In this document: piece by piece, positions 1 to 8,506 of the stretch
Layout of the letters: each line of letters begins with the position of its first letter
Position numbering within the stretch: the first letter of the stretch is position 1
NCBI GenBank assembly: GCA_019633985.1
Contig: JAHQWE010000050.1
Coordinates: 31,482 to 95,481 of the forward strand
DNA length: 64,000 nt
Direction of reading: 5' to 3'
Origin: Acidiferrobacterales bacterium
GTDB taxonomy: Bacteria > Pseudomonadota > Gammaproteobacteria > Arenicellales > Poriferihabitantaceae
Program-made: the position numbers and the translations under genes
The notes under the pieces: generated by a model
Told to the model about the DNA's origin: nothing
What the model saw: the letters and a program-made list of their open reading frames with translations, nothing else
Database searches by the model: none

Positions 1-276
1 CGCCCGCAAACCTCTAAGAACAATTCTGGCGTCCACAGAGCGAACAAAATCGATAAGCAAACCGGAAAACCCCATCACTTCGACGTTATTTGTGTCTACA
101 AGCACGGTTCTTGCGAGCTCTATTCGCTCCTCCAGGTTAAACAGGGGTTTTTTGTCTGGGTTATCTGCCACCGCTAAAATCACTTTATCAAACATCTTGG
201 CAGTTCTCATTACGAGATCAATGTGACCGCTGGTAACAGGATCAAAAGTACCTGCATAAACCGCTGTATTCGTCAT
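1..276 (-). CDS. coaD: Phosphopantetheine adenylyltransferase, N-terminal part (runs off window)
   Basis: Fourth step of coenzyme A synthesis: transfers AMP from ATP to 4'-phosphopantetheine in the cytoplasm. About 92 N-terminal residues are in the window and the 3' end is cut by the window edge. Visible are the nucleotidyltransferase motif GTFDPVTSGHIDL near residues 9-21, the NPDK stretch, and the conserved RGLRA at the cut end. The ATG at 276-274 overlaps the rsmD stop as ATGA, so the two are translationally coupled; rsmD-coaD is a common gammaproteobacterial pairing. Identification is firm; only the missing C-terminus is unknown. Confidence 0.95.
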   Translation of the reverse strand, partial: MTNTAVYAGTFDPVTSGHIDLVMRTAKMFDKVILAVADNPDKKPLFNLEERIELARTVLVDTNNVEVMGFSGLLIDFVRSVDARIVLRGLRA

Positions 277-845
277 TTTGCTATGGTCTGAATCAATGTG
301 GACTGAACCCTGCCACGGGCCTTCTGTCGGATGATATGCCAACTGGACGGAATTGGTAAGGGCTCTGGTGATCTTGCCGATTCTAAGTAGAGTAACGTTT
401 TATCGTGTATTGCCTTGCAGGATGCGATTGCCGAACAGGTTTCCGCGAGTAAATCTGGGTCGAAAGGTGGGTCCGCGAATACGATGTCGTATTGTTCCTG
501 ATCCTGTTCCAGGAGTGAAATTGCGGTACGCTGTTCAACCTGGATTTGGCTACTGGCGTTAAGCAGGGCGATGTTCTTCCGCAGTTGTTGAACGACCAAA
601 GTGTTTTTCTCTACCAGTTTGACCCGCGCTGCGCCTCTGGAGGCGGCTTCAAAACCCAATGCACCACTTCCAGCGAACAGGTCAAGGCACTTGCTTCCGG
701 GAATGTCGGACTGCAACCAGTTGAATAGTGTTTCTCTGACAGAATCGGGTGTTGGTCGTAAGCTCGCGGTCGTTGGGAATAGCAATTTTCGACTACGCCA
801 TTGACCACCGATGATCCTGATTTGACCAGTGGATGTTTTCTTCAA
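273..845 (-). CDS. rsmD: 16S rRNA (guanine-966-N2)-methyltransferase
   Basis: Methylates G966 of 16S rRNA in the 30S subunit using S-adenosylmethionine. The protein shows the opening GQIRIIGGQWRSRKL, the SAM-binding motif LDLFAGSGALG (about residues 54-64) and the catalytic DPPF (125-128). The frame stays open far upstream across ftsY, but that part is antisense noise. I place the start at a TTG (845-843), because it gives MKKTSTGQIRIIGG, matching the E. coli N-terminus, with a GAGAG stretch just upstream. A TTG at 902 is the alternative. The 190-residue length is normal. It overlaps coaD by 4 bases and is divergent from ftsY. Confidence 0.9.
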   Translation of the reverse strand: MKKTSTGQIRIIGGQWRSRKLLFPTTASLRPTPDSVRETLFNWLQSDIPGSKCLDLFAGSGALGFEAASRGAARVKLVEKNTLVVQQLRKNIALLNASSQIQVEQRTAISLLEQDQEQYDIVFADPPFDPDLLAETCSAIASCKAIHDKTLLYLESARSPEPLPIPSSWHIIRQKARGRVQSTLIQTIAK

Positions 846-948
846 ATCTCGGGTCTCTCTGTCAAGGTAAGTGGTGGAATGATACGATACGCATCGCTGC
901 AATTCGAACCATTTCGACTCCCTCCCACCTGATTCAACAAATTTTGCA

Positions 949-1920
949 ATGAAACTTTTCTCTTCAAAAAAGAAAGAAGAAGACACTCCCAAAACTAAAA
1001 GTCGAGGCTTGTTCTCGAGACTAACTCGGACTCGAGAGGGGCTGTTTGGTGGAATTTTGAGCTTATTCAAAAGCGGTAAGCTTGATGAAGAGGTGCTTGA
1101 ACAAATTGAAGACCAGCTGCTGGTAGCAGATCTGGGTGTTTCGGTTAGCCAGAAGATAGTCGAACGTTTGAAAGAGGCAGCAGCTTCAGGTGGGACGAGC
1201 ACACCAGACGAGGCTCGGTCCATTTTACGAGACTTAATGATCGATCTCTTAGCGCCCTGCGAAAAACCAGAGATCACTTTCTTTCCTGATAGGCCTGCGG
1301 TGGTGCTGATGGTCGGCGTCAATGGAGTAGGTAAGACAACCACCCTGGCGAAGCTGGCAGCTCGTTACAAGGATAGCGGTAAGTCAGTGATGCTGGCGGC
1401 CTGCGACACCTTCAGAGCGGCTGCGATTGATCAATTGCAAACCTGGGGTGATCGTCTTGATATTCCGGTGATAGCGCAATCTCATGGTGCCGATGCAGCA
1501 GCTGTTGCCTACGACGCATACAGTGCTGCGGCTGCACGCAATTGCGATATTCTTCTTGTTGATACCGCTGGCCGGCAGCACACTCATGGAGACCTGGTAG
1601 AACAGTTAAAAAAGGTAAAACGTGTGATATCAAAGGCCAATCCAAGTGTGCCCGATGAGGTTTGGCTGACTGTGGATGCTGGCAACGGGCAAAATGTATT
1701 GTCGCAGGTGGCTCATTTTGATGAAGCTGTGAAGCTTACCGGGCTATGTGTAACAAAGTTAGATGGCACGGCGAAAGGTGGGATTGTGTTTGCACTGGCG
1801 GATCGTTTTGGCCTGCCGGTGCGCTTTATTGGAGTTGGTGAAGGCCAATCAGACCTGCGACCGTTCAATGCGGAAGAATTTGTGGATGCATTGTTGCCGG
1901 AGCTAGGGCAATCTGATTAA
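949..1920 (+). CDS. ftsY: Signal recognition particle receptor FtsY
   Basis: SRP receptor GTPase that docks ribosome-nascent chain complexes at the inner membrane and hands them to SecYEG. At 323 residues it is short, because the acidic N-terminal A domain is reduced to a basic/acidic stretch of about 30 residues. The NG domain carries G1 GVNGVGKTT (about 123-131), DTFRAAAIDQL (153-163), DTAGR (near 205) and TKLDGTAKGG (near 270). It is first in the ftsY-ftsE-ftsX block, with 68 bases before ftsE. The ATG at 949 gives a typical MKLFSSKKK start. Confidence 0.97.
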   Translation: MKLFSSKKKEEDTPKTKSRGLFSRLTRTREGLFGGILSLFKSGKLDEEVLEQIEDQLLVADLGVSVSQKIVERLKEAAASGGTSTPDEARSILRDLMIDLLAPCEKPEITFFPDRPAVVLMVGVNGVGKTTTLAKLAARYKDSGKSVMLAACDTFRAAAIDQLQTWGDRLDIPVIAQSHGADAAAVAYDAYSAAAARNCDILLVDTAGRQHTHGDLVEQLKKVKRVISKANPSVPDEVWLTVDAGNGQNVLSQVAHFDEAVKLTGLCVTKLDGTAKGGIVFALADRFGLPVRFIGVGEGQSDLRPFNAEEFVDALLPELGQSD

Positions 1921-1988
1921 TCTAGAAATTGCGCCGTTGGGACTCAGCTTGTTAGCGAACCAAAACCGGAATTTGCTTCCCATTCACC

Positions 1989-2660
1989 ATGATTCGATTT
2001 AGTCAGGTTTCCAAACGGTATCCCAACGGTCATGATGCTCTGAACGACATCTCGTTTTTTCTGCCGAAGGGGTCTTTTACCTTTTTGACCGGCCACTCTG
2101 GAGCGGGAAAAAGTACTCTGCTTAAACTGATCACTTTGACCGAGCTTGCCTCAAGAGGTCAGGTATTGGTCTCTGATAAAAACCTCTCTAAATTAGGCGG
2201 AAATAAAATCGCTGCTCACAGAAGAACTATCGGTAGCGTGTTTCAGGATCACAAGTTACTAGAAGACCGAACGGTAGAAGACAATGTGTCACTACCCCTT
2301 GTAGTAGCCGGAGTCGATCACAGTGAAATTCGGCGACGGGTGAGAGCTGCTCTGGATAAGGTTGGTTTGTTAAATAAAGCGAAGCGTTATCCGATCACGC
2401 TGTCGGGTGGTGAGCAACAGCGAGTTGGCATAGCGAGAGCAGTCGTTGGCCGGCCGAAAATCTTGCTGGCCGATGAGCCGACGGGAAACCTTGATCCGGC
2501 CCTTGCTGATGAGATCATGCAGCTTTTTTTGAATTTCAATCAGGTGGATATCACGGTACTGATTGCGACCCATGATTATCGACAAATTGACCGGTTTGAC
2601 TGTGGAATCCTCAGTCTGACAAATGGTCGATTGCAAAATCATGAGGGCGATAATGCTTAG
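1989..2660 (+). CDS. ftsE: Cell division ATP-binding protein FtsE
   Basis: ATPase of the FtsEX complex, which sits at the division septum and activates periplasmic amidases through EnvC-type partners. Walker A GHSGAGKS is at about residues 35-42, the signature LSGGEQQR near 138-145, Walker B with DEPTGNLD near 158-167, and the switch histidine lies in ATHD. The 223 residues are standard. ftsX follows after 24 bases with a good GGGGAGGAA ribosome-binding site, so the pair is cotranscribed. Confidence 0.96.
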   Translation: MIRFSQVSKRYPNGHDALNDISFFLPKGSFTFLTGHSGAGKSTLLKLITLTELASRGQVLVSDKNLSKLGGNKIAAHRRTIGSVFQDHKLLEDRTVEDNVSLPLVVAGVDHSEIRRRVRAALDKVGLLNKAKRYPITLSGGEQQRVGIARAVVGRPKILLADEPTGNLDPALADEIMQLFLNFNQVDITVLIATHDYRQIDRFDCGILSLTNGRLQNHEGDNA

Positions 2661-2684
2661 GTTTATGGGGAGGAATTACCTGAC

Positions 2685-3605
2685 ATGGTGAAGGTCTGGT
2701 TTGCAAGACACCTCCAGGTATTCTTCGAAACACTGGGCAGACTATGGCAAACCCCTGTGGCCAGCATGATGACGACACTGGTCATTGCGATTGCAATCGC
2801 TTTGCCCTTGGTTTTATACCAAATCGTCACCAGCGTGGATCGCCTCTCCGCCGATTGGCAAGGTGCGCCGCAGATTTCTGTATTCCTAAAAACACAAACT
2901 GAGAACGGGCCGATTGATCCAATCGAATCCGGACAGCGCTTATTACAGAATCCGATGGTGGAAGATGTGCAATATGTCTCACCAGAACAGGGCCTGGAAG
3001 AGTTCTCGGAGATGTCGGGTTTCCAGGCAGCCATCGAAGCGTTACCAGAAAATCCGCTGCCTCCGCTGTTAATTGTTTTTCCCGCTACCGGAGAAGACAA
3101 TATGGCGAGCAGTCAGTTGGCAGATCAATTGGCCAGCTTACCGTTTGTTGACACCGCTGTTTATGACCAGCAGTGGTTATATCGATTGACGGCAATGGTC
3201 AATGTGGTCAAGCGCGCAGTTGTGGTATTGGCTTTCTTGATGGGCGCGGGAATATTGCTGGTGATCAGTAATACTGTCCGATTGGGTATCACCAATCGAG
3301 CCAGCGAAATTGAAATTATTGACCAAGTCGGCGGTACCAGAACCTTCATTCGCCGGCCGTTTTTGTATATTGGTGCAATCCAATGCTTGCTGGGTACCCT
3401 TCTGGCCTGGCTAGTAACCGGTTTAACCCTGTATTTGCTTGAAAATCCGGTTGCAGAGCTGGCAACGTTGTATCAAAGCCAATTTTCAATCGGTTACGTC
3501 AGTGTGCCGGTTGTGTTAGCCGTTACAGTCTGTGTCACGCTGTTAGGGGTGTTGGCCGCGAGGATTACTGTAGATCGATATCTGGTAAAACTACGCCCTA
3601 GTTGA
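2685..3605 (+). CDS. ftsX: Cell division protein FtsX (permease-like)
   Basis: Integral membrane partner of FtsE. The 306-residue protein shows the expected layout: a cytoplasmic N-terminus, a first membrane segment around residues 27-48, a periplasmic domain to about 165, then three hydrophobic segments ending near the C-terminus. The IVISNTVRLGI-type stretch and the EIEIIDQVGG coupling region are recognisable. It transmits ATP hydrolysis by FtsE to peptidoglycan hydrolase activators. In many gammaproteobacteria rpoH follows ftsX; here a convergent infA follows instead. Confidence 0.95.
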   Translation: MVKVWFARHLQVFFETLGRLWQTPVASMMTTLVIAIAIALPLVLYQIVTSVDRLSADWQGAPQISVFLKTQTENGPIDPIESGQRLLQNPMVEDVQYVSPEQGLEEFSEMSGFQAAIEALPENPLPPLLIVFPATGEDNMASSQLADQLASLPFVDTAVYDQQWLYRLTAMVNVVKRAVVVLAFLMGAGILLVISNTVRLGITNRASEIEIIDQVGGTRTFIRRPFLYIGAIQCLLGTLLAWLVTGLTLYLLENPVAELATLYQSQFSIGYVSVPVVLAVTVCVTLLGVLAARITVDRYLVKLRPS

Positions 3606-3653
3606 TACCGTTTCAGCGCCTATATCTGGAGGGGGCTAATTTAATCTTTTTGG

Positions 3654-3695
3654 TGCTTTGTTCTACGCAGATGTGCTCCGCAGAATACCAAAGCA
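3654..3695. terminator. Imperfect hairpin between convergent ftsX and infA
   Basis: TGCTTTG (3654-3660) pairs with CAAAGCA (3689-3695), with a bulge and a second short stem TTCT/AGAA inside. It lies between the convergent 3' ends of ftsX and infA, where a terminator is expected, but no clear T-run follows on either strand. The terminator role is inferred from position only. Confidence 0.3.
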
Positions 3696-3710
3696 GGAGG
3701 AGGACAACGT

Positions 3711-3929
3711 CTATCTCTCTCGAAACGTGATACGTCCTTTACTTAAATCATAAGGGGTCAGCTGAACGGTCACAGTATCACCGCGGAGGATACGAATATA
3801 GTGTTTTCGCATCTTGCCGGATATATGCGCAATGATTTCATGCCCGTTCTCGAGCTTTACTCTAAATTGAGTATTTGGAAGGGTTTCGGTAACCGTTCCT
3901 TCCATTTCTATGCCTTCTTCTTTTGCCAC
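3711..3929 (-). CDS. infA: Translation initiation factor IF-1
   Basis: Single OB-fold protein that binds the ribosomal A site during initiation. From the GTG at 3929-3927 the product is 72 residues, the canonical IF-1 length. It carries the family landmarks [37 protein letters not shown] and [11 protein letters not shown]. The open frame extends 27 codons further upstream, but those residues match nothing in IF-1, so the GTG start is preferred. No strong Shine-Dalgarno is visible before it. It appears monocistronic, convergent with ftsX and divergent from the TPR gene. Confidence 0.96.
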   Translation of the reverse strand: MAKEEGIEMEGTVTETLPNTQFRVKLENGHEIIAHISGKMRKHYIRILRGDTVTVQLTPYDLSKGRITFRER

Positions 3930-4149
3930 AGTAGTAGTCGAAATTAACAGATGGCGGAGTGTAAAGAAGAATGCCAGTGGTTTCAAACAAGTTCCTACGG
4001 ATTCATCCAAAATATGGAAATTTCTGGGGAGTTGGATTGGTTGGCTCTGCTAGAATCCTGACTCAGGCTATTCTGCCCGGTTCAGGATGCTCGCAGTTCG
4101 TTATCCACTGGCCTGCTCGTGATTTTCAGTTCAATTTCCGCTTCTAAAT

Positions 4150-6171
4150 ATGAAAAATAACCAATCGGTTCAAAAAATCGAAAAGCTTTTTATTGAATCG
4201 GCGACCAAGCTACAGAATGGAGACCCCGCCGGCGCCCGTCGAGGTTTGGAAAAGGTGGCGAAGCTTGCTCCTAAAAGCGCAGCTGTTTGGTACAACCTGG
4301 CTTTGGCTGGACAACACCTGGGTCTCCATCACAAGGCGGTCAAGGAGTACCAGAAATCACTCAAGATTAATCCTTCGCAAATTGATGCAATGGTGAATCT
4401 TGGTTTGTCCCACAAGGCGCTGGAGCAAGTCGATGAGGCCAGGAGGTTGGCGGAAAAAGCGCTGAATATGCAGAAAGGGCATCCAAGGGCGCTGAACCTG
4501 CTAGGTTCCTTACTCGCTGAATCTCGGCAATACACCGAAGCTATTCCACTGCTGGAAGAGGCTTTGGCAAACGATCAGGAGAACACGGACGCAAGGCAAA
4601 ATCTGGCGAATTCCTTTCTTGAGTCAGGAGATTCACAAAAGGCAGAGGAAGTGATTTTGCCGTTGGTGGATGAAGAAGCGAGTGCAAAGGTTCCAACCGA
4701 GCTCTACGTGCAAACACTGCTTGATCAAAAACGTTACATTGAGGTGCCACCAATACTCAAGAAACTAAAAAGTCGGTATCAAGGAGACGAAGATGTTCTG
4801 ATTTTGGAAATGTCGTTTTGTGAACTGATCAATGACAATTTTTCCGTTGTAGATATTGCGGAGAAGATTCTGAATAAATCTCCTCGTCATGCACGAGTCT
4901 GGAACTCGCTGGGTAGTGCTTACTTTCAACTGGATAGTATTGCCAATGCCAAGAATAGCTATCAGAAAGCGATGGACTTCGATGCTGAACATCCTGAATA
5001 CAGCAATAACCTGGGTTTGGCTTTTGCTTCTCTAGGTGAAAAAGACAAAGCGGAACACTATTATAGAAATGCGCTGAGTCTGAGTTCGGATTATGTGGAA
5101 GCGTATCGCAATTTGGTAGCGATGAAAAAGTTTACATCTCTGGAAGACCCCGACGCAGTAAAGATAAACCACCTTTGGGAAAATGATGAGCTTCCGGATC
5201 AAACCAAGTGCAAAGTGGCATTTGCACTTGGGAAAATCTATGATGATTGTGGTTTATACGATCAGGCATTTGCGAGTTACGACGAAGGAAACAGATTGAA
5301 ATCTCTAGAGATTGACATGGATTTTGATCAATACTTTGGTCATATAGATCGCATTATCGATGTATTCGACCGCAAACCTGCGCAATCAGTTGCCGTCAAT
5401 CAAAACCTCGGACAACCAATTTTCATACTAGGTATGTCTCGCAGTGGTACTACCCTGGTAGAGCAAATTATTTCCCGTCATCCAGGTGTTACAGGTTGTG
5501 GCGAGTTATCTTGTATCGAACGCGCGATCGGAAACCTGGAAAAAAATCCAGATGGTATGAAAATTTACCCGGACGACTTTATCGGGTTAAGTGAAGAGGT
5601 TTTAGCAAAAGAAACCAAGGGATATGGAGACTGGGTGTCCCGCTTGCACGATATTCAGACCCCATTTTTTACCGATAAAATGCCGTTTAACTTTGTTCAT
5701 ATCTGGTTGATCAAAGCGTTGTTTCCAAAATCATCCATTGTTCATTGTCACCGACATCCCCTGGATGTGATTGTCTCGAATTACTTTCAGTTGTTTGGTT
5801 CTGATATTAACTTTGTCTACAACCTGGAAGTGCTGACAGGATATTATCTCCGCTATCACAAACTGATGCGCCATTGGCACCAACTGTTTGCTGGGGAAAT
5901 TTATAAGGTGCAGTACGAGGCGCTGGTTGCTGACTCTGAAAATCAAACCCGATTACTGGTAGAAGGGGCGGGGTTACAATGGGATGAGGCTTGCCTGGAT
6001 CCTAATCGATCTGACACTGCGGTTAGAACTGCAAGTATCTGGCAGGTACGAGAAGGTATCTATACGAGTTCAAAAGAACGGTGGCGACGCTATGAAAAGC
6101 ATCTTGGAGCAGTCATCGAGACTTTGCAGTCTCACCATGTTCTAGACGAGGAATGCAGATACCTGGATTGA
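4150..6171 (+). CDS. TPR repeat protein with C-terminal sulfotransferase domain
   Basis: A two-part protein of 673 residues. The first ~380 residues are tandem tetratricopeptide repeats, with recurring patterns such as AVWYNLALAGQHLG, ALNLLGSLLAESRQY and VWNSLGSAYFQLDS. The C-terminal part is a sulfotransferase: PIFILGMSRSGTTLVEQII near 423-441 is the PAPS 5'-phosphosulfate loop, and HCHRHPLDVIVSNYF near 532-547 is the 3'-phosphate loop. It probably transfers sulfate from PAPS to a polysaccharide, lipid or protein acceptor. No signal peptide is seen, so it should be cytoplasmic. The acceptor is unknown; the TPR part probably binds it. The gene stands alone and ends at a strong terminator. Confidence 0.85.
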   Translation: MKNNQSVQKIEKLFIESATKLQNGDPAGARRGLEKVAKLAPKSAAVWYNLALAGQHLGLHHKAVKEYQKSLKINPSQIDAMVNLGLSHKALEQVDEARRLAEKALNMQKGHPRALNLLGSLLAESRQYTEAIPLLEEALANDQENTDARQNLANSFLESGDSQKAEEVILPLVDEEASAKVPTELYVQTLLDQKRYIEVPPILKKLKSRYQGDEDVLILEMSFCELINDNFSVVDIAEKILNKSPRHARVWNSLGSAYFQLDSIANAKNSYQKAMDFDAEHPEYSNNLGLAFASLGEKDKAEHYYRNALSLSSDYVEAYRNLVAMKKFTSLEDPDAVKINHLWENDELPDQTKCKVAFALGKIYDDCGLYDQAFASYDEGNRLKSLEIDMDFDQYFGHIDRIIDVFDRKPAQSVAVNQNLGQPIFILGMSRSGTTLVEQIISRHPGVTGCGELSCIERAIGNLEKNPDGMKIYPDDFIGLSEEVLAKETKGYGDWVSRLHDIQTPFFTDKMPFNFVHIWLIKALFPKSSIVHCHRHPLDVIVSNYFQLFGSDINFVYNLEVLTGYYLRYHKLMRHWHQLFAGEIYKVQYEALVADSENQTRLLVEGAGLQWDEACLDPNRSDTAVRTASIWQVREGIYTSSKERWRRYEKHLGAVIETLQSHHVLDEECRYLD

Positions 6172-6234
6172 GGTTGTTTCGTTCGCTTTGTGTCATTTCC
6201 TGGCAATGCGATTGAATTCTAAATAATTGTGGCC

Positions 6235-6264
6235 AAAAAAAACCGGGGCATGCCCCGGTTTTTT
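6235..6264. terminator. Bidirectional rho-independent terminator
   Basis: A16-base perfect palindrome, CCGGGGCATGCCCCGG (6243-6258), is flanked by eight A and six T. It forms a GC-rich hairpin with a T-tract on either strand. It sits between the convergent sulfotransferase gene (stop 6171) and porin gene (stop 6284), so it can end both transcripts. Confidence 0.93.
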
Positions 6265-6283
6265 ATGCTCTAACGAATCAGAC

Positions 6284-7294
6284 TTAGAAGTCGATACGCA
6301 TACCCAGAAGGGTTTGAGTAATGTCGCTAAGCTCAACACCAGCATCTTCAGTAGTAACCGAAGTGGTCTCGAGATAGAGTTTCAGACCGCCACCTAGGTT
6401 GTGGTAAGCGCCCAGGAATACTGAGTCCGCTTCTCCAGTGCCGTTGTCTTCTGCAACACCAGCACCAACCAGAACGCTGGTCTTGTCGCCGATGCCAACA
6501 CTGACATAAACCTGAGTGTGATCAACTTCGAAGTTACCTTGCTCTGTAGTTTGGTGACCAATGTGCAGAGCAGCAGGGCCGAAGCCGAACTTACCAGCGA
6601 TACCAAAACGATCTGTATCTTCAGCAGCTGCAGTGCCGAGGATATCCCCGGTCTCTTCATCTACGATATCAGTGTCGTTATTTTCTTCAGAGTCAGCAGA
6701 GATTGCGATGCTGATGCTGTCGGTAGCGTTAAAAGTAACACCGATACCGAAGCCGTCACCGTTCAACTTCTCAGCTACGTCGTTGTCTTCACCAGACTCG
6801 TTCAAACGAAGATCAGCGTCCAGGCTAACTGGGCCAAAGCTGTTTGAGTACTTAATCGTATTAGAAGTACGGAAAGGACCACCAGCGTAAGAAGAGTACA
6901 GGTAGTAACCCAGAGAGTAGGTAGGAGATACGATAGTACCGAAGTGGTTGAAGTAAGCAGACCACTGGTTACCGATGGTGACAGAACCGAATCCACCAGA
7001 AAGACCAACATAGCCTAAACGAAGGTCAGCAACGTTGTTTTGCTCTTTATCGGTAGTGGTAGCAAATTCGTAGCGGCCGATAGCGGTCAGACCGTTACCG
7101 ATGTCGCCAGCGCCTTTGAAACCAAAACGAGAGGAAACGTTAGATACGTCAACAGTGTTGTTTTCGCCAGCATCGCGAATGTCGATCGCGTTGTTGATAC
7201 GACCGTAAGGGGTGATACCCAGATGGCCGTCGGCATAGACAACTGGAGCTGCCAAGGTGCTGGCTACTGCTGCTGCGATTAGTTTTTTGTTCAT
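6284..7294 (-). CDS. Outer-membrane porin (general diffusion type)
   Basis: A 336-residue beta-barrel porin. From the ATG at 7294 (AGAGGT ribosome-binding site about 7 bases upstream) the protein begins with a signal peptide, MNKKLIAAAVASTLAAPVVYA, cleaved around residue 21. The mature start is the classic porin ITPYGRINNAID. It has alternating Gly/aromatic beta-strand patterns, acidic loops (for example the EENNDTDIVDEETGD region) and ends in Phe (MRIDF), the BAM recognition signal. The open frame extends 10 codons further upstream, but that would spoil the signal peptide. Which solutes pass cannot be read from the sequence. Probably highly expressed, given its own leader and a strong terminator. 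Confidence 0.92.
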   Translation of the reverse strand: MNKKLIAAAVASTLAAPVVYADGHLGITPYGRINNAIDIRDAGENNTVDVSNVSSRFGFKGAGDIGNGLTAIGRYEFATTTDKEQNNVADLRLGYVGLSGGFGSVTIGNQWSAYFNHFGTIVSPTYSLGYYLYSSYAGGPFRTSNTIKYSNSFGPVSLDADLRLNESGEDNDVAEKLNGDGFGIGVTFNATDSISIAISADSEENNDTDIVDEETGDILGTAAAEDTDRFGIAGKFGFGPAALHIGHQTTEQGNFEVDHTQVYVSVGIGDKTSVLVGAGVAEDNGTGEADSVFLGAYHNLGGGLKLYLETTSVTTEDAGVELSDITQTLLGMRIDF

Positions 7295-7716
7295 GAGAGA
7301 TACCTCTAAAAGTACTGTAATCAAAAAAAATTTTTTTTACTTTCGCCTTCGAAAAAGTCGGCGAATTTGCTAACTGCGCAAAGGAATGTACCAACTTAGA
7401 AAACGAAAGCAAAGCGATTTTGCCATAAAATTTGCATAAATATTAACTTTTTTTAATAAAATGCGTAAATTCAGTAATTTACAGCACAAAGAAAAATTAA
7501 AATTATTTAAAATTAATTAGTTAAAAGGGATACTTAATATTAAAAATAGTTAAAAAGTGCGTTTTCGTTGATCAAATTGCCAATTTTGTCAGGTTTGTTG
7601 TTCAGCAGGCATTAATGAGACGAATGCTGCGACCCCAGCTTCCTAAAACACCAGTAAAAAGGCCGTTTATGTTACATTGCGCCCATTGAAAACACTGTTT
7701 GAATCTTGCGAAATCC
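7295..7716. promoter_or_regulatory. AT-rich divergent control region between porin and bamC
   Basis: A 422-base stretch without a gene. On the porin side (minus strand) the leader holds a perfect A8T8 palindrome (7323-7338) and a 6-bp hairpin, TTCGCC/GGCGAA (7342-7347 with 7360-7365). About 120 bases (7435-7560) are extremely AT-rich, as expected of an UP-element or of DNA bound by nucleoid proteins. A possible minus-strand promoter is TTGCTT-16-TACATT near 7390-7417, but this is weak. The bamC promoter must lie within 7560-7716; I see no convincing hexamers there. Confidence 0.55.
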
Positions 7717-8439
7717 ATGTCAAAACTATTGATCATTCTGGCTGTACCGCTATTCCTTGTTGGTTGTCAGTCCTCCCCTTCTCAATCTGAGAGCAGCACC
7801 GGTCGAAAAATCGAATCTCCAGGAGAGAGCGGCCTGTTTTCATCGATATTTAAAGGTTCTTCGCCCAAAACAATTGCGCTGCCGCCTGATCTAGTTTCTA
7901 CCGCAAATTCAAAAGTTCAGGAAAACCACAAGAAGGCAGAAAGGGAGGCTAGCCAAAAGGTGCTGCCAGACGTCATTGGTGCCGAAGTGGTTAATCAAAA
8001 TGGACAGCGGTGGTTGAGAGTCGAATCCGATGCACAGGAAGTTTGGGATACGCTTGCCAATTTTTGGGCAGCCGAACAAATTGATTTGGTTGAATTTAAG
8101 CCCGCTGCTGGTCTGATGGAGACAGATTGGATTGCCGCCAATGCGGATGCAAACGAGAAGAAAAGCATCGTTGCAAGGCTTTTCAATCGAGTTGTTGGAA
8201 ATGATACATCGTTCGATAAATATAAGATTCGTTTGGAAAAAGATGAAGACGCCATTACCAATATTTTTGTTACCCACCGTTTTACTGAAAAGAAAGAGTC
8301 CAAATTCAATTCACCGGCAAAAGTGACTGAATGGGAATGGGTAGAGGGTGAAGGAGACCAGGAGAAAGTCGCGCAGTTACTGCAGGTAATGGTCCTCTTG
8401 TTTGAGACACCGGAGGTTCGGTTAAACACTTCGGCTTGA
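7717..8439 (+). CDS. bamC: Outer-membrane assembly lipoprotein BamC
   Basis: Accessory lipoprotein of the BAM complex that inserts beta-barrel proteins into the outer membrane. From the ATG at 7717 the lipoprotein signal is MSKLLIILAVPLFLVGC, with a lipobox Cys at residue 17; the longer frame from a TTG at 7699 would spoil it. The unstructured N-terminal segment (residues ~20-60) contains the LPPDL motif that binds BamD. Two helix-grip domains follow; VESDAQEVWDTLANFW belongs to the first. The 240 residues are somewhat short, and the second domain looks trimmed compared with E. coli (344). The usual dapA neighbour is absent. Confidence 0.88.
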   Translation: MSKLLIILAVPLFLVGCQSSPSQSESSTGRKIESPGESGLFSSIFKGSSPKTIALPPDLVSTANSKVQENHKKAEREASQKVLPDVIGAEVVNQNGQRWLRVESDAQEVWDTLANFWAAEQIDLVEFKPAAGLMETDWIAANADANEKKSIVARLFNRVVGNDTSFDKYKIRLEKDEDAITNIFVTHRFTEKKESKFNSPAKVTEWEWVEGEGDQEKVAQLLQVMVLLFETPEVRLNTSA

Positions 8440-8506
8440 TTTTCCGCATGTGGTTATCGGAGCCATGCTCTGTAGCACCATCTAGCCCAAGACAGGACCC
8501 AAAACT

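Noticed and set aside
846..1343. Upstream extension of the rsmD frame across ftsY
   Set aside because: These residues are antisense to ftsY, show no family similarity, and RsmD normally begins right before GQIRIIGG.
7909..8429. Two antisense open frames inside bamC
   Set aside because: They mirror the bamC coding strand and have no family features or ribosome-binding sites.
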